Assembly (NCBI GenBank): GCA_903900265.1
Contig: CAIUMM010000077.1
Coordinates: 1 to 64,000, forward strand
Direction of reading: 5' to 3'
DNA: 64,000 bases
From: an uncultured Pseudomonadota bacterium
Lineage (GTDB): Bacteria > Myxococcota_A > UBA796 > SXON01
Part shown: positions 46,526-55,604 of the stretch, one piece after another
Layout of the letters: every line of letters starts with the position of its first letter
Numbering within the stretch: the stretch's first letter is position 1
The notes under the pieces: model-generated
Told to the model about the DNA's origin: nothing
What the model saw: the letters and a program-made list of their open reading frames with translations, nothing else
Database searches by the model: none
Program-made: the position numbers and the translations under genes

Positions 46526-48448
46526 TTAGGGGCACAGCTCCCCGTCGTACAGGTATCCGTTGTCGTCTTCCACGCACTCCGGTACGCGACCGAGGCCGGA
46601 TCCATCATCGTCAACCGAGAGCCACAGCGCATCCACGCCGACCAGATCCTCTGTGGAAACGTCAAAAGACAAGCCTACACTGGTACGCCCCGACGGGATG
46701 GGCTCCGCGATGGTTTGGGTGCCTACCAGCACATCCCCCTCCGACGAGCGCCCGTACAGCGCGACGACAACGCCCGCCGCGACTTCGTTCTCGCCGGTGT
46801 TCATCGCCCGAGCGACGACCCTCAGCACGCCCACATCGCAGTCATCAGGGCAAACCCCGAGGATCTCGCCTTGGAGCTCAGCGCCCAGCGACGCGCCGGG
46901 AATGACCGACGACGCCGAGTGAAACGAGTTGTATACGGTAAAGTTGGGCGCCGCGCCTACCGGCACCGAAAGGTCGTCTTCGATGTTGGTGATCGTGTAG
47001 TCGTGCTGGTTCCAGACCCCGCGCGCCGGGGCCCAGGAGTTGGTCGCATCCCCGTAGATGGAGATGCCCGACGAAAATGCATCGTGCACGACGACAATCT
47101 CTGCGTGGCCGTCGTTGTCGACGTCGGCGATCACCGGGTAATCGTACATGGTCGCCGAAGCGTGCTCAAAAGACTGGAACTTGATGACGCCGTCCGCGCC
47201 GTTGTACGCGACCATCTCGATCTCGTCGATGTAGACGACCTCGGGCACCCCATCCGCGTCAAAGTCGAAGATGCTCGCGCCGGTCGCGCCGCTCTCGTCG
47301 TGCACGCTCGCTTCCCAGAGGATCGAGCCGTCTTCGCTGTTCAGCGCCCACAGCACATCCCCGCCCGCGACGATGATCTCGGCACGTCCATCGCCGTCAA
47401 TGTCCCCGACGGCCGGAATCGGAAAGATGTTCGCGCTGGGGTTGGTGAGCGGCCCCCACATCGAAGCGCCGTTGGTCTGGTAGGCTTGGATGGTGTTGCC
47501 GGAGACGCGCACAAACTCGCCTTCGGGGTCGCTGTCAAAGTTCCCCACCGCGATCGCGCCTTCGCTCGCGCCGCTGATCCGCCCGACGACGTTCGCGTCC
47601 GCGTCGTACATCACGTTTCCGGCGATCACCTCTTGCTGCCCGTCGAGGTCGATGTCGACCACCGCAGGTTGGGCGCCCTCGCCGTAGATCCCAAAACCGG
47701 TGTAGGCCGGACAGCCTCGGCCATAGGCTCCAACGGCGCGCGTGCTCAAGTCGCTGTTCAAGATGGCTCGACCGGCAATGACCTCGGGCGAACCATCCTG
47801 ATCCAGATCCGATACCGTCACGCCTGTCGCGTAGTCGAAGGAGTCGTCATCAAACAGCTCGGACTCGGCGATCTCCAAGCCGGTCGAAGAGTACGCGACG
47901 ACCGAGTAGACCCCGGCGCCGAAGGTCCACAGCTCGCTCGCATACTCCCGGACGACGTAGACCTCCGGGGATCCGTCCTCGTCGACGTCGGCGATCGCCG
48001 GAGCAGCACCGTAGCCGGTGTCCGCGCCCGAGGTGCGCCACAGCATCCCCGATCCATCCCCGTGATACGCCGCCAATTCGCCCGCGCCAGACAGCCCGTC
48101 CTTCCAGTTCACGACGATCTCGGGGACACCGTCCCCGTCGAGGTCCCCGACCACCGGCAAGGCGTCGCTGCGCTCTCCCGGGACGTCCCACTCGACGATG
48201 GGCGTGAAGCCGCCGACCTCGTACGGGCAAGCGTCCCCCAAAGCGACATCTACAGCCGCCACGCTGCCGTCGGCGCACGCGTCATCCGAATTCCAATCCG
48301 GATCCGAGCTGTCGCGGCTGCCGTCTCCCGACCCCGGTCCAGAATCCTGCCCTTTGATCCCGTAGTCCTGACAGCCCGCGAGCGACAAGCCCGCGAGCGA
48401 CAAGCCCGCCAACAAGCAGACAGAGGACGTTGAGACGGGCGACGGCAT
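46526..48448 (-). CDS. FG-GAP/VCBS repeat lipoprotein
   Basis: A 640-residue lipoprotein. The signal peptide contains a 15-bp tandem duplication (LSLAGLSLAGC) and the lipid Cys is at residue 26. It is followed by a Ser/Gly/Asp linker and then FG-GAP blades with DxDxDGxxD loops (VGDLDGDGVPEIVV, IADVDEDGSPEVYV, VSDLDQDGSPEVIA, VGDIDGDGRAEIIV, IADVDNDGHAEIVV), a calcium-binding seven-bladed propeller. The last 130 residues form a beta-sandwich-like domain with Cys pairs, resembling a CARDB domain (GENEVAAGVVVALYGRSSEG). Function is probably adhesion or structural. It is followed 2 nt later by the inactive signal peptidase gene. Confidence 0.88.
   Translation of the reverse strand: MPSPVSTSSVCLLAGLSLAGLSLAGCQDYGIKGQDSGPGSGDGSRDSSDPDWNSDDACADGSVAAVDVALGDACPYEVGGFTPIVEWDVPGERSDALPVVGDLDGDGVPEIVVNWKDGLSGAGELAAYHGDGSGMLWRTSGADTGYGAAPAIADVDEDGSPEVYVVREYASELWTFGAGVYSVVAYSSTGLEIAESELFDDDSFDYATGVTVSDLDQDGSPEVIAGRAILNSDLSTRAVGAYGRGCPAYTGFGIYGEGAQPAVVDIDLDGQQEVIAGNVMYDADANVVGRISGASEGAIAVGNFDSDPEGEFVRVSGNTIQAYQTNGASMWGPLTNPSANIFPIPAVGDIDGDGRAEIIVAGGDVLWALNSEDGSILWEASVHDESGATGASIFDFDADGVPEVVYIDEIEMVAYNGADGVIKFQSFEHASATMYDYPVIADVDNDGHAEIVVVHDAFSSGISIYGDATNSWAPARGVWNQHDYTITNIEDDLSVPVGAAPNFTVYNSFHSASSVIPGASLGAELQGEILGVCPDDCDVGVLRVVARAMNTGENEVAAGVVVALYGRSSEGDVLVGTQTIAEPIPSGRTSVGLSFDVSTEDLVGVDALWLSVDDDGSGLGRVPECVEDDNGYLYDGELCP
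48375..48404. repeat. In-frame tandem duplication, 15 bp x 2
   Basis: Two perfect copies of CCCGCGAGCGACAAG encode the duplicated LSLAG block just before the lipid Cys in the signal peptide of the FG-GAP lipoprotein. The unit is a multiple of three. Confidence 0.92.
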
Positions 48449-48489
48449 GGGGCTCCTCGACGAGACGCGGGATGATCCGCGTCGTTACC

Positions 48490-49560
48490 CTAACGTGCCG
48501 CCATCACCACCACATGAACCCCGCCAGCCTCGGTGGCCATCGCGACGCCTACCGACCGATAGTCCGAGGCGAACACCGCGCGCTGGTCCGGCGACCACCA
48601 CATCTGTTCGATACAATCGAGCAGCGTCGCCGCCCGGCACTCACTGCCGTCGCCTCCCTCCATAAACCCCGCGCGACGCAACAGCGCGGCGGCGGGTGCG
48701 GCTGCCGCGCCCCCCGCGTTCGCCGCCTGCGCTTCTCGCAAGCGCACGCGGGCGACCGAGTCCACGCCAGAGTCGCGCTGCGGCGCCTCCCGCCCGTACC
48801 ATTTCCAAACCCCCGCGACCGCGTTGAACGTCGCTTCTTCTGGGTCCTTCCCGGTCAACACGGACAACAGCGGCGACACCTCCGGCATGGGCTGGCCGAC
48901 GTACACCGGCAAGTTGGCGATCACGCCGTCCGCGCCGCGCGCCTGAAGCAACCATTCGCCCGCGCGGTTGAACACGAGGGTCTCCCCCACATCGAAGACC
49001 GAGCCATCCGGGCTCCCCGCTCGCCATTGGTGTAAACCGAGGCGCACCGCATCGCCGACCTGCGCCTCGCGCGGAATCGGCGGCAGAGCGGCCCCGCTGC
49101 GTCCATGCAACAACACCCAGATGTCGTCGTCCGGACCGCGAGCTCGCACCAAACCGATGTCCCCCGTTGCCGGAACCACCAGCTGTGGGAGCGCGTCGTG
49201 CGCCGTATGGACGATCTCCATGCGCTCCACCGGGTACGGGTACCCCGCACGAACGGCTGCCCAGCGCGCCGCCAGCAAATCGGTGCTCTCGCGCGCAGCG
49301 ATCTTCAGCGCCAGCGCTGTGGCAGCGCCCGACAACACCTCTTCCCAAGGACGCGCCCCGATCAGCTGCTTGACCAACGGATCGACCGGCGTGCCTACGT
49401 GATGGACGTAAAGATCCGCGACCGGCGCCGGAAGATGCGGAGCCGCGCCCGGATCGACCACCGCCACCGGGGGCGCCGGATGTACGCATCCGCTTGCCAC
49501 GCCAGCCAGCGAGACCGTCACCAAAGCAGCGAGCGAAGACCGAATCAAAGTTGAGTACAT
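48490..49560 (-). CDS. Lipoprotein of unknown function with possible CAP-like C-terminus
   Basis: A 356-residue predicted lipoprotein (signal ending VASGC, lipid Cys25). Residues about 45-250 are of unknown family; the C-terminal 100 residues have a Cys pair (SECRAATLLDC) and a segment like the end of CAP/SCP domains (MWWSPDQRAVFASDYRSVG then a terminal strand). The resemblance is weak. The start at 49560 opens on the signal peptide. It lies upstream of the propeller lipoprotein on the same strand, 41 bp apart. Role unknown. Confidence 0.65.
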   Translation of the reverse strand: MYSTLIRSSLAALVTVSLAGVASGCVHPAPPVAVVDPGAAPHLPAPVADLYVHHVGTPVDPLVKQLIGARPWEEVLSGAATALALKIAARESTDLLAARWAAVRAGYPYPVERMEIVHTAHDALPQLVVPATGDIGLVRARGPDDDIWVLLHGRSGAALPPIPREAQVGDAVRLGLHQWRAGSPDGSVFDVGETLVFNRAGEWLLQARGADGVIANLPVYVGQPMPEVSPLLSVLTGKDPEEATFNAVAGVWKWYGREAPQRDSGVDSVARVRLREAQAANAGGAAAAPAAALLRRAGFMEGGDGSECRAATLLDCIEQMWWSPDQRAVFASDYRSVGVAMATEAGGVHVVVMAAR

Positions 49561-49668
49561 GACCGCACCGTTTGGGCCTGCGTACTCCGCAGCGACAGAT
49601 CCTGCCGGTGAGAGTTTGTCTCGAATGCGTGCTGGAGATAGCTCTGTGCTCCCCTCTCTGGAGCCTCC

Positions 49669-49941
49669 ATGGCCGATATCGACATCCTCCACGCCCACCT
49701 GAACGCCGGACGCATCCAGACCCTCGAGGTGCGGTTCAAGAACGCCGAAGCGCGCACCGTCACCCGAGAGACGGCCCTGAGCTGGGCCCGGGAGGGGCAC
49801 TCCCTGATCCCCATCGCGGGTCACGGCCACCACGTCACCCGTGGTCATGCGCTCTCGGCCATCGAAGTCGGCGAAGAGGTGTTCCTTCGCACCGACACAC
49901 GCGCTGACGCAAACGATTGTGTTGACTTCCCCGGCCATTAG
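49669..49941 (+). CDS. Small hypothetical protein
   Basis: A 90-residue protein with Ala/His-rich composition and no signal peptide. GGAG lies 7 nt before the ATG (CTGGAGCCTCCATGG). It has an alternating strand/helix pattern (QTLEVRFKNAEARTVTRE, LSWAREGHSLIPIAGHG) and could be a small alpha/beta barrel or repeat-derived domain. No family was recognised. It is divergent from the lipoprotein at 49560 and convergent with the acyltransferase-like gene. Confidence 0.65.
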   Translation: MADIDILHAHLNAGRIQTLEVRFKNAEARTVTRETALSWAREGHSLIPIAGHGHHVTRGHALSAIEVGEEVFLRTDTRADANDCVDFPGH

Positions 49942-49960
49942 ACCGGGAGAAGCGTGAAGG

Positions 49961-50953
49961 TCAGGGCTTGACCCACTTCCGCCACCGATCATCCTCGGCG
50001 TGATCGGTGAACAGCGGGTGGTCGTCTACCGTGTTTCGCTGCCGACAATGCGCGAGCCATCCGCCATACTCGGCGGGTGATGCTTGGATGCGCGCCTCGG
50101 CGTAGCGCAGCACCTGCATGTCTGCGTCCGGCGCCCGGGGATCAATACCCGGTCCGATCGTACACACCGCCGGCCCCTCGTCCGGCACAGTGTTGTAGCA
50201 GGGAACAAGCATCGCCCCCGTGGACGCGGCGAGCCGCCACGCGCCGGGGTTGAGCAGCGCCTGACGCCCAAGGAACGTATACGGCTGCCACTTACTGCCG
50301 ATGCGCCCGTCAAAAGCAATCCCCACCAGCTCATTCCGGGCGAGCGTACGGTAGAGCTCACGGGCAGGCTTGGAGAGCGACAGGAACGTGCCCCCCGTCG
50401 CGTCTTCATCCTGCTCCCGCGCCTCGCGCACCGCCTGTCGCCAGCGATTGTGTCCGAGCAGCTCCGGATGGGCCTCTGCCACGCCGACCGGAGCGAGCCC
50501 GCGCGCCGCATATTGCGTGTAGGGGTACCCGTTCTTCACCAGCCACGCCAGCATCAGCATCACCGCGCCAGCGTGCGGGTACACCCAGACCACGCCTTTG
50601 CCTTGCGCGAGCGCCGCGTCGAGGTGCTCCACGCCCTCGACGCGTACAAAGGGTTCGAGGGTGGACTTGGAAAAGCGCCCCAGCGCCAGCTCGGTCACCG
50701 CGACCCGGTACTGCACGCGCAGCGCCCGGTCGACCTGTGGCTCCAAGCCACACCGGAGGAGCTCATCGCTCATGCGCTCCCAACCGCCGCGCCACAACCG
50801 AGGCGCAGCCCCATCCAGCGCGTGCAGCGCGCGAAAGCGCTCCGGGTGCCCAGGATCCAGCAAGCGCCGAAGCTGCACGTAAAACGCAAAACGGGTGACA
50901 TCGGCAGCTACGCCAGGAAGCTGCGAAAGCTGCGACCGGCCTTCGCCCCTCAT
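49961..50953 (-). CDS. LpxL/HtrB-like acyltransferase lacking the usual acidic residue
   Basis: A 330-residue protein resembling the lysophospholipid/lipid A acyltransferase family. The catalytic His region is VYPHAGAVMLMLAW; the canonical H-x4-D/E has Met at the acidic position, so the catalytic dyad is incomplete. Downstream family features are kept (NELVGIAFDGRIGSKWQPYTFLGRQ, MLVPCYNTVPDEG). No N-terminal transmembrane helix is obvious. The ATG at 50953 overlaps the stop of the molybdenum-hydroxylase FAD-subunit gene (ATGA at 50950-50953), so it ends that operon. It may be inactive, act through a different residue, or transfer an acyl group from the CoA pathway upstream. Confidence 0.75.
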   Translation of the reverse strand: MRGEGRSQLSQLPGVAADVTRFAFYVQLRRLLDPGHPERFRALHALDGAAPRLWRGGWERMSDELLRCGLEPQVDRALRVQYRVAVTELALGRFSKSTLEPFVRVEGVEHLDAALAQGKGVVWVYPHAGAVMLMLAWLVKNGYPYTQYAARGLAPVGVAEAHPELLGHNRWRQAVREAREQDEDATGGTFLSLSKPARELYRTLARNELVGIAFDGRIGSKWQPYTFLGRQALLNPGAWRLAASTGAMLVPCYNTVPDEGPAVCTIGPGIDPRAPDADMQVLRYAEARIQASPAEYGGWLAHCRQRNTVDDHPLFTDHAEDDRWRKWVKP

Positions 50954-51894
50954 CCGCTGCCCGCATGGGACCGTAGCAGCGCATCCACTGCCCGCGCCAC
51001 CTCGACCCGCACCATCTTCTTTCGCCACGGCGCCGAAGCGAGGTGGGTGCTCAACGGTTGGGAACCCCGAAAAGAGAGCTCAGCTAAGCCCTCTGCCGTT
51101 TCGGACTCCACGAGGATGGGACGCGGCGCGACCGAAGAAACCACGGCAGACCAAGGTTCACCGCGCTGCGCCGGTGCCGCCACCGCAACCAGCACCTGCG
51201 CGTAGTCAATGGCCTGACGCGTCCGCAGCTTGCGATGGGCGACCGATCGGTCCTCAAGGGGCACATGGATCCGGGTCAGCACCTCGTCGGGACGGACCGT
51301 CAACCAGTTCATTCCGTCCTCGCGATACAAATCGGACACACGAATGCGTCGGGTGCCGGAGACCGACACAAATTCAGCCTCAGCGCCCAAAAGCCAGAGC
51401 GCTGGGACCGTATCGGCCGCCTGTGTGGCATAGCAACCACGCCCCTTCGGCGCGACATGACACACCGAGCCCTCCCGCTTCAAGCAGTAGCCCAAGGACG
51501 CACGCCAACCGGCGGGCTGGTTGTAATACATACACCGTGTATCAAGCATCAGATTACCACCGAGCGTAGCCATCGCCTGAATCGTGGGCGTCGCGACCGT
51601 GCGACAGGCGGCGGCCAAGGCCGGTAGACGCTGCTGAACGATCCCATGACGAGACACGTCGCGGAGGGTGCAGCTCGCGCCGATAGACAGCCATCCAGCT
51701 GCGGGAACAATGCCCTGCATCTCTGCGATCCGGCGGGCCGAGACCAGCAGCCTGGGCTCAAAAAGCCGATGCTTCATCGAGACCAACAGGTCCGTTCCCC
51801 CCGCGACCAGGCGCGCATCGGGGCTCGCCAACAAGCGGCTCGCTTCTACGGCTTCCGTTGGCGCAAGGTATTCAAAGTGTGCGAGAGGAAGCAT
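50950..51894 (-). CDS. Molybdenum hydroxylase FAD subunit (4-hydroxybenzoyl-CoA reductase beta-like)
   Basis: A 314-residue subunit of a xanthine-oxidase-type enzyme. The FAD-binding segments are ARLVAGGTDLLVSMK, IGASCTLRDVS and TPTIQAMATLGGNLMLD. A Cys-rich insertion (RCMYYNQ, GYCLKREGSVC, GRGCYA; four Cys) lies where 4-hydroxybenzoyl-CoA reductase carries an extra [4Fe-4S] cluster, which most xanthine-oxidase relatives lack. This supports an aromatic-CoA reductase. Gene order small, large, FAD subunit equals that of hbaBCD in Rhodopseudomonas palustris. It abuts the large-subunit gene by 1 bp. Confidence 0.88.
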   Translation of the reverse strand: MLPLAHFEYLAPTEAVEASRLLASPDARLVAGGTDLLVSMKHRLFEPRLLVSARRIAEMQGIVPAAGWLSIGASCTLRDVSRHGIVQQRLPALAAACRTVATPTIQAMATLGGNLMLDTRCMYYNQPAGWRASLGYCLKREGSVCHVAPKGRGCYATQAADTVPALWLLGAEAEFVSVSGTRRIRVSDLYREDGMNWLTVRPDEVLTRIHVPLEDRSVAHRKLRTRQAIDYAQVLVAVAAPAQRGEPWSAVVSSVAPRPILVESETAEGLAELSFRGSQPLSTHLASAPWRKKMVRVEVARAVDALLRSHAGSG

Positions 51895-54248
51895 CAGCTC
51901 TTGCTCCGCTCGGCCCGCGCGAGCGCGGTGAGCACGGATTCAGGCGTAAACGGCGGCCGGGTAAACCAGATGCCGACCGCGTCATGCAGCGCGTTGGCGA
52001 TCGCAGGGACAGTAGAGAGCTGCGGCCCCTCCCCGGCCTCTTTCGCCCCAAAGGGCCCGTTTGGATCGTGGGTCTCTACGATGAACGTCTCAATCTCTGG
52101 GGTCTCGTGGATCGTCGGCACCTTGTACTCCAGCAGACTTGGCGCGCTGACCAAGCCCCCTCGGTAGCGCTGCTCTTCGTACAGCGCCTCGCCTACCCCC
52201 ATGTATACGCAGCCTTCAATCTGGCCCTCTACGATGGTGCGGTTGATCGCCCGTCCGCAATCATGGGCGACCCAGATCTTGTCTACCGTCAGGATGCCGG
52301 TCTCTACGTCGACCGCGACCTCGGCGACCTGAGCGGTAAAGGAGTAGGCCGGAGACGGCCCTACCGACTGGCGTCGGAACCGACTGCCGATTTTATGTGG
52401 CTTGTAGCCTCCAACCTCGCCGATCGGCCCAAAGCGCTCCTCGGCCAACCAAACGGCGTCTACAAAAGAGACCCCGCGCTCCTGCGCATCGGCGACGTAC
52501 ACCTTGCCGCCGCGAAACACGAGAGACTCTGCCGAAACACCCAACTTAGCCGCGACGGCCTCGGCTAATTTCGCACGAACGCGATCCGACGCAGCGATAC
52601 ATGCGTTACCGGCCATGAAGGTGACACGGGAGGAATAGCTGCCGAGATCTACGGGCGTGAGCGCGGTGTCACCCTCAATCACCCGCACATCCGATGGCTC
52701 AATTCCAAGGCGCTCTGCGCAGACCGCAGCGAGCATATGGATGCTACCCTGACCACAATCTGCGGTGCCTGAAAATAGGGTAACCTCGCCGGAACGATCC
52801 ACTTTGAGCTGCACCGAGGACTGCGAGAGCTCGTTTTGATACACCGGATGCAACGCACCGCACATGTAGGCGGATGCGGCCAAACCGAGGCCTCGGCCGA
52901 AACCAAGCGTCCCCCTTCGCTGCTCATACCCGCTGGCCTGCACCACCGCGTCGATGCACTGCTTCATGCCGACGGAGGTCACCTTCAAGCCGTTGCAGGT
53001 CTCCGTGTCCGGCTCTATACAATTCGCGCGCCGCAGCTCTGCCGGGTTCAACCCCAACCGCTGAGCGGCCCGATCGATGTGCATCTCCAACGCGAGCCGA
53101 GGCTGGATCGCTCCGTGACCGCGCTTGGGTCCGCACGGCGGCTTGTTGGTGTACAGGCGATGGGACTCGAAGCGGTAGTTCTCTAGGGTGTACGGCAGGG
53201 GCATGAATACACCGAGGTAGTAGCTCGTGACTACGCCGTAGCTGGCGTACGCTCCACCATCCGCCCATGCCTTGAAGTCGACGGCGGTGATGCTGCCGTC
53301 CTTCTTGAAGCCCATCTTGAGCCACATCCGCGTCGGATGCCGACCCCGATGCGTGTAAAACACCTCCTCCCGCTCCAACGCGATCTTGACCGGCCGACCA
53401 AGCTTACGGGCGAGGTAGGCAGCGAGGATGTCCGTACAAAAGGGGTCACACTTGCCGCCGTAGCCAGCCCCAATCGCGGGCTTGATCAACCGGATGTCCT
53501 GCTCCCGCATACCGAGCACATGCGCGACATCGCGATGCACATAGTGCGGGTTCTGCGTGCTGGACCAAAGCGTGAGCTTGCCGTCAGGCTCCGGGTTCGC
53601 GACCGCTACGTGGGCCTCCAAGGGCACATGTGTGCTGCCAGGGTAGGAGTAGGTGTCCTCTACGATGATGTCGGCGTCGGCGAACCCACGGTCAACGTCC
53701 CCGTACTCCTGAAACACACGCCGCAGGATGTTGGACGGCTTCCGGGAACCCTCGTGGATGTGCGGCTTCCGTGGATCGAGCGCGTCTTCGATCGTGAGCA
53801 CCGCGTCGATGCGCTCGTAGCTGACCTTCACGGCGCGCACCGCGCGCAGCGCCGTCTCCTCATCCAGCGCAGCGATACATACTACTGGCTCACCGATGTA
53901 TCGCACCTTGCCGATCGCCATCGCAGTTTCGTCCTGCGCGACGGGGATCACCCCATACTTCTTCGGCAGCTCCTCCCCGAGGGCATAGCCGACGACGCCG
54001 GGAATCTCCAAAGCGGCGCTGAGGTCCACGCCCAAAATCCGAGCATGGGCCTCGGTGGAGCGTACAAACTTCGCGTGCAACATCCTGGGAAGTTGGATGT
54101 CGTCGGTAAAAACCGCCGTACCCGTGATCCTCCCCCGCCCATCGATCTTCCGCTCGCCGCGGCCTAAGACCCCTCCGGTGGCCGGCTCCCCCGCGTGCGT
54201 CGGGTACACGGCCCAGCCCGGACGATTCTCGTTGGAGCCCTCGCTCAT
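51894..54248 (-). CDS. Molybdenum hydroxylase large subunit (4-hydroxybenzoyl-CoA reductase alpha-like)
   Basis: A 784-residue molybdopterin-cytosine-dinucleotide-binding subunit. The cofactor-binding segments AIGAGYGGKCDPF, TADCGQGSIHML and GPFGAKEAGEGP are visible, the last containing the catalytic Glu. Length is typical for this family. Together with the 2Fe-2S and FAD subunits it forms a heterohexamer that in the 4-hydroxybenzoyl-CoA reductase case removes the phenolic hydroxyl group during anaerobic aromatic degradation. Substrate is inferred from the FAD subunit's Fe-S insertion. It overlaps the upstream small-subunit gene by ATGA (54245-54248) and the FAD-subunit gene by one base. Confidence 0.9.
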   Translation of the reverse strand: MSEGSNENRPGWAVYPTHAGEPATGGVLGRGERKIDGRGRITGTAVFTDDIQLPRMLHAKFVRSTEAHARILGVDLSAALEIPGVVGYALGEELPKKYGVIPVAQDETAMAIGKVRYIGEPVVCIAALDEETALRAVRAVKVSYERIDAVLTIEDALDPRKPHIHEGSRKPSNILRRVFQEYGDVDRGFADADIIVEDTYSYPGSTHVPLEAHVAVANPEPDGKLTLWSSTQNPHYVHRDVAHVLGMREQDIRLIKPAIGAGYGGKCDPFCTDILAAYLARKLGRPVKIALEREEVFYTHRGRHPTRMWLKMGFKKDGSITAVDFKAWADGGAYASYGVVTSYYLGVFMPLPYTLENYRFESHRLYTNKPPCGPKRGHGAIQPRLALEMHIDRAAQRLGLNPAELRRANCIEPDTETCNGLKVTSVGMKQCIDAVVQASGYEQRRGTLGFGRGLGLAASAYMCGALHPVYQNELSQSSVQLKVDRSGEVTLFSGTADCGQGSIHMLAAVCAERLGIEPSDVRVIEGDTALTPVDLGSYSSRVTFMAGNACIAASDRVRAKLAEAVAAKLGVSAESLVFRGGKVYVADAQERGVSFVDAVWLAEERFGPIGEVGGYKPHKIGSRFRRQSVGPSPAYSFTAQVAEVAVDVETGILTVDKIWVAHDCGRAINRTIVEGQIEGCVYMGVGEALYEEQRYRGGLVSAPSLLEYKVPTIHETPEIETFIVETHDPNGPFGAKEAGEGPQLSTVPAIANALHDAVGIWFTRPPFTPESVLTALARAERSKS

Positions 54249-54718
54249 GCGGAGCTCCGCGAAGCCGCAGCTTCACGCGCCGCCGCGAGGATCTTGGTGT
54301 ACCCCGTACACCGGCAAATATTCGAACCGAGCGCCTCGCGAATCGCAGCCTCGTCCGCGTCCGCCTGATCGTCGAAGAGGCTGGCCAGGCAGAGCACGAT
54401 GCCCGGGGTGCAGTAGCCGCACTGACTGGCGACGTGCTTGTCCAAGGCATCCACGATGTAGGCTTCCTTCGAGCCACATCCCTCGATGGTTTGGACCGAA
54501 GCGCCTTGCACTTCGGCCGCGAGCGTGATGCACGCCAGCCGAGGGAGTCCGTCCACGCGCACCGTACAGGCGCCGCAATCGCCCACGTCACAGCCATGCT
54601 TCGAGCCCGTGAGCCGCAGATCCTCGCGTAGAAGGTCAAGGAGAGTACGAGAAGCGGGGATCAGGCGACGTACACGTTCGCCGTTCACCTGTACCGTCAG
54701 CACAACTTCGTCAGACAT
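54245..54718 (-). CDS. Molybdenum hydroxylase 2Fe-2S subunit (4-hydroxybenzoyl-CoA reductase gamma-like)
   Basis: A 157-residue electron-transfer subunit. The plant-type 2Fe-2S cluster is bound by Cys in SKHGCDVGDCGACTV with a fourth Cys in LPRLAC; the second cluster is bound by QCGYCTPG and SNICRCTGYTK. Both are complete. Electrons pass from the FAD/Fe-S subunit to the molybdenum site or the reverse. It is the first gene of the operon. The ATG at 54718 was chosen because the N-terminus MSDEVVLTVQVNGE is typical. The divergent lipoprotein gene starts 36 bp away. Confidence 0.95.
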   Translation of the reverse strand: MSDEVVLTVQVNGERVRRLIPASRTLLDLLREDLRLTGSKHGCDVGDCGACTVRVDGLPRLACITLAAEVQGASVQTIEGCGSKEAYIVDALDKHVASQCGYCTPGIVLCLASLFDDQADADEAAIREALGSNICRCTGYTKILAAAREAAASRSSA

Positions 54719-54754
54719 GCACTCTGCTCTATCCGTTCCGCGAGCAACCACGAC

Positions 54755-55564
54755 ATGATACCTCATCGGATGCGCCGCAAAATTGTCTCCACTACCGTTG
54801 TCCTCCCTTGCTTTCTGCTTTTGGGCGCGAGCACGCTCAGCGCCTGTGGAAACGGCATCAAAGCGGTAGAGTCGGACAGCAGCACCCCGACGCCCGAGGA
54901 TTCGGACGCCGATTCCGACTCCGATTCCGACGCCGACGCCGACGCCGACGCCGACACCAGCCCGGATACGTCCGACGACGTTCAGGTCGACCTGACCGGT
55001 CGAAGCTATGACATCGACCTCGCTGGAGCGGACATCACGTGGCGCGCTCCAAGCGCAGGGCCGACCCTGATCACCATGCTCCAAACCGACCATCTGCTGC
55101 TCATGGTCGAGGCGGTAGGTTCCCAGATCGACACGGTGGGCGCAGCGGCGATGATGCTCGACCGTGGCCTCACGCAGTACCCGTGTGCGTCCGCGTTTGA
55201 CTTTGACGCTGCGCCGTTTGGCGCAAACCCCGACTTTCTCGTCGGCCCTTTGGAAGCCGCGCTTGTCGCAGGCAGCACCAGCGTCCCGCTCTACGCCCTG
55301 AGCTTCAGCGGCACCTTCAAGCCCGATGGCTCGGAGATCGCCCAGGTCGCGGTCAGCGCGCTGATCGACGCACGACCGATCTCCAGCTCACAGGGGGTGG
55401 ATGTGTGCGCAGCGCTGCCGTCGTTCGGAGACGAATGCGTCGCTTGCCCCGACGGGGAGATCGGCTGTGTTGCGTTGGATGTGTTGGATGCAAGCGCTCC
55501 GTGGCAGGCGGACCTGACGGTAGACGCCAACGTCGACCCATCCAACGATCCGCACTGCGACTGA
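54755..55564 (+). CDS. Lipoprotein with Asp-rich linker
   Basis: A 269-residue predicted lipoprotein (signal ending TLSAC, lipid Cys31). The linker after the anchor is low complexity, Ser/Asp then Asp/Ala (DSDSDADADADAD), encoded by a hexanucleotide repeat. The mature domain (about 75-269) is beta-rich (DVQVDLTGRSYDIDLAGADI, TWRAPSAGPTLITML) with two Cys pairs and an Asp-rich ending. No family was recognised. It is a probable outer-membrane surface protein. Met at 54755 or 54770 could be the start. The stop is 40 bp from convergent rsmI. Confidence 0.72.
   Translation: MIPHRMRRKIVSTTVVLPCFLLLGASTLSACGNGIKAVESDSSTPTPEDSDADSDSDSDADADADADTSPDTSDDVQVDLTGRSYDIDLAGADITWRAPSAGPTLITMLQTDHLLLMVEAVGSQIDTVGAAAMMLDRGLTQYPCASAFDFDAAPFGANPDFLVGPLEAALVAGSTSVPLYALSFSGTFKPDGSEIAQVAVSALIDARPISSSQGVDVCAALPSFGDECVACPDGEIGCVALDVLDASAPWQADLTVDANVDPSNDPHCD
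54901..54957. repeat. Low-complexity hexanucleotide tract
   Basis: Runs of GATTCC/GACTCC units followed by about five GCCGAC units encode the Asp/Ser then Asp/Ala linker of the lipoprotein. In-frame slippage can change linker length. Confidence 0.85.
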
Positions 55565-55604
55565 CTCTCGGCTCGACGCCGCCGAACGGTCTCTGGCAGC
55601 ACGT

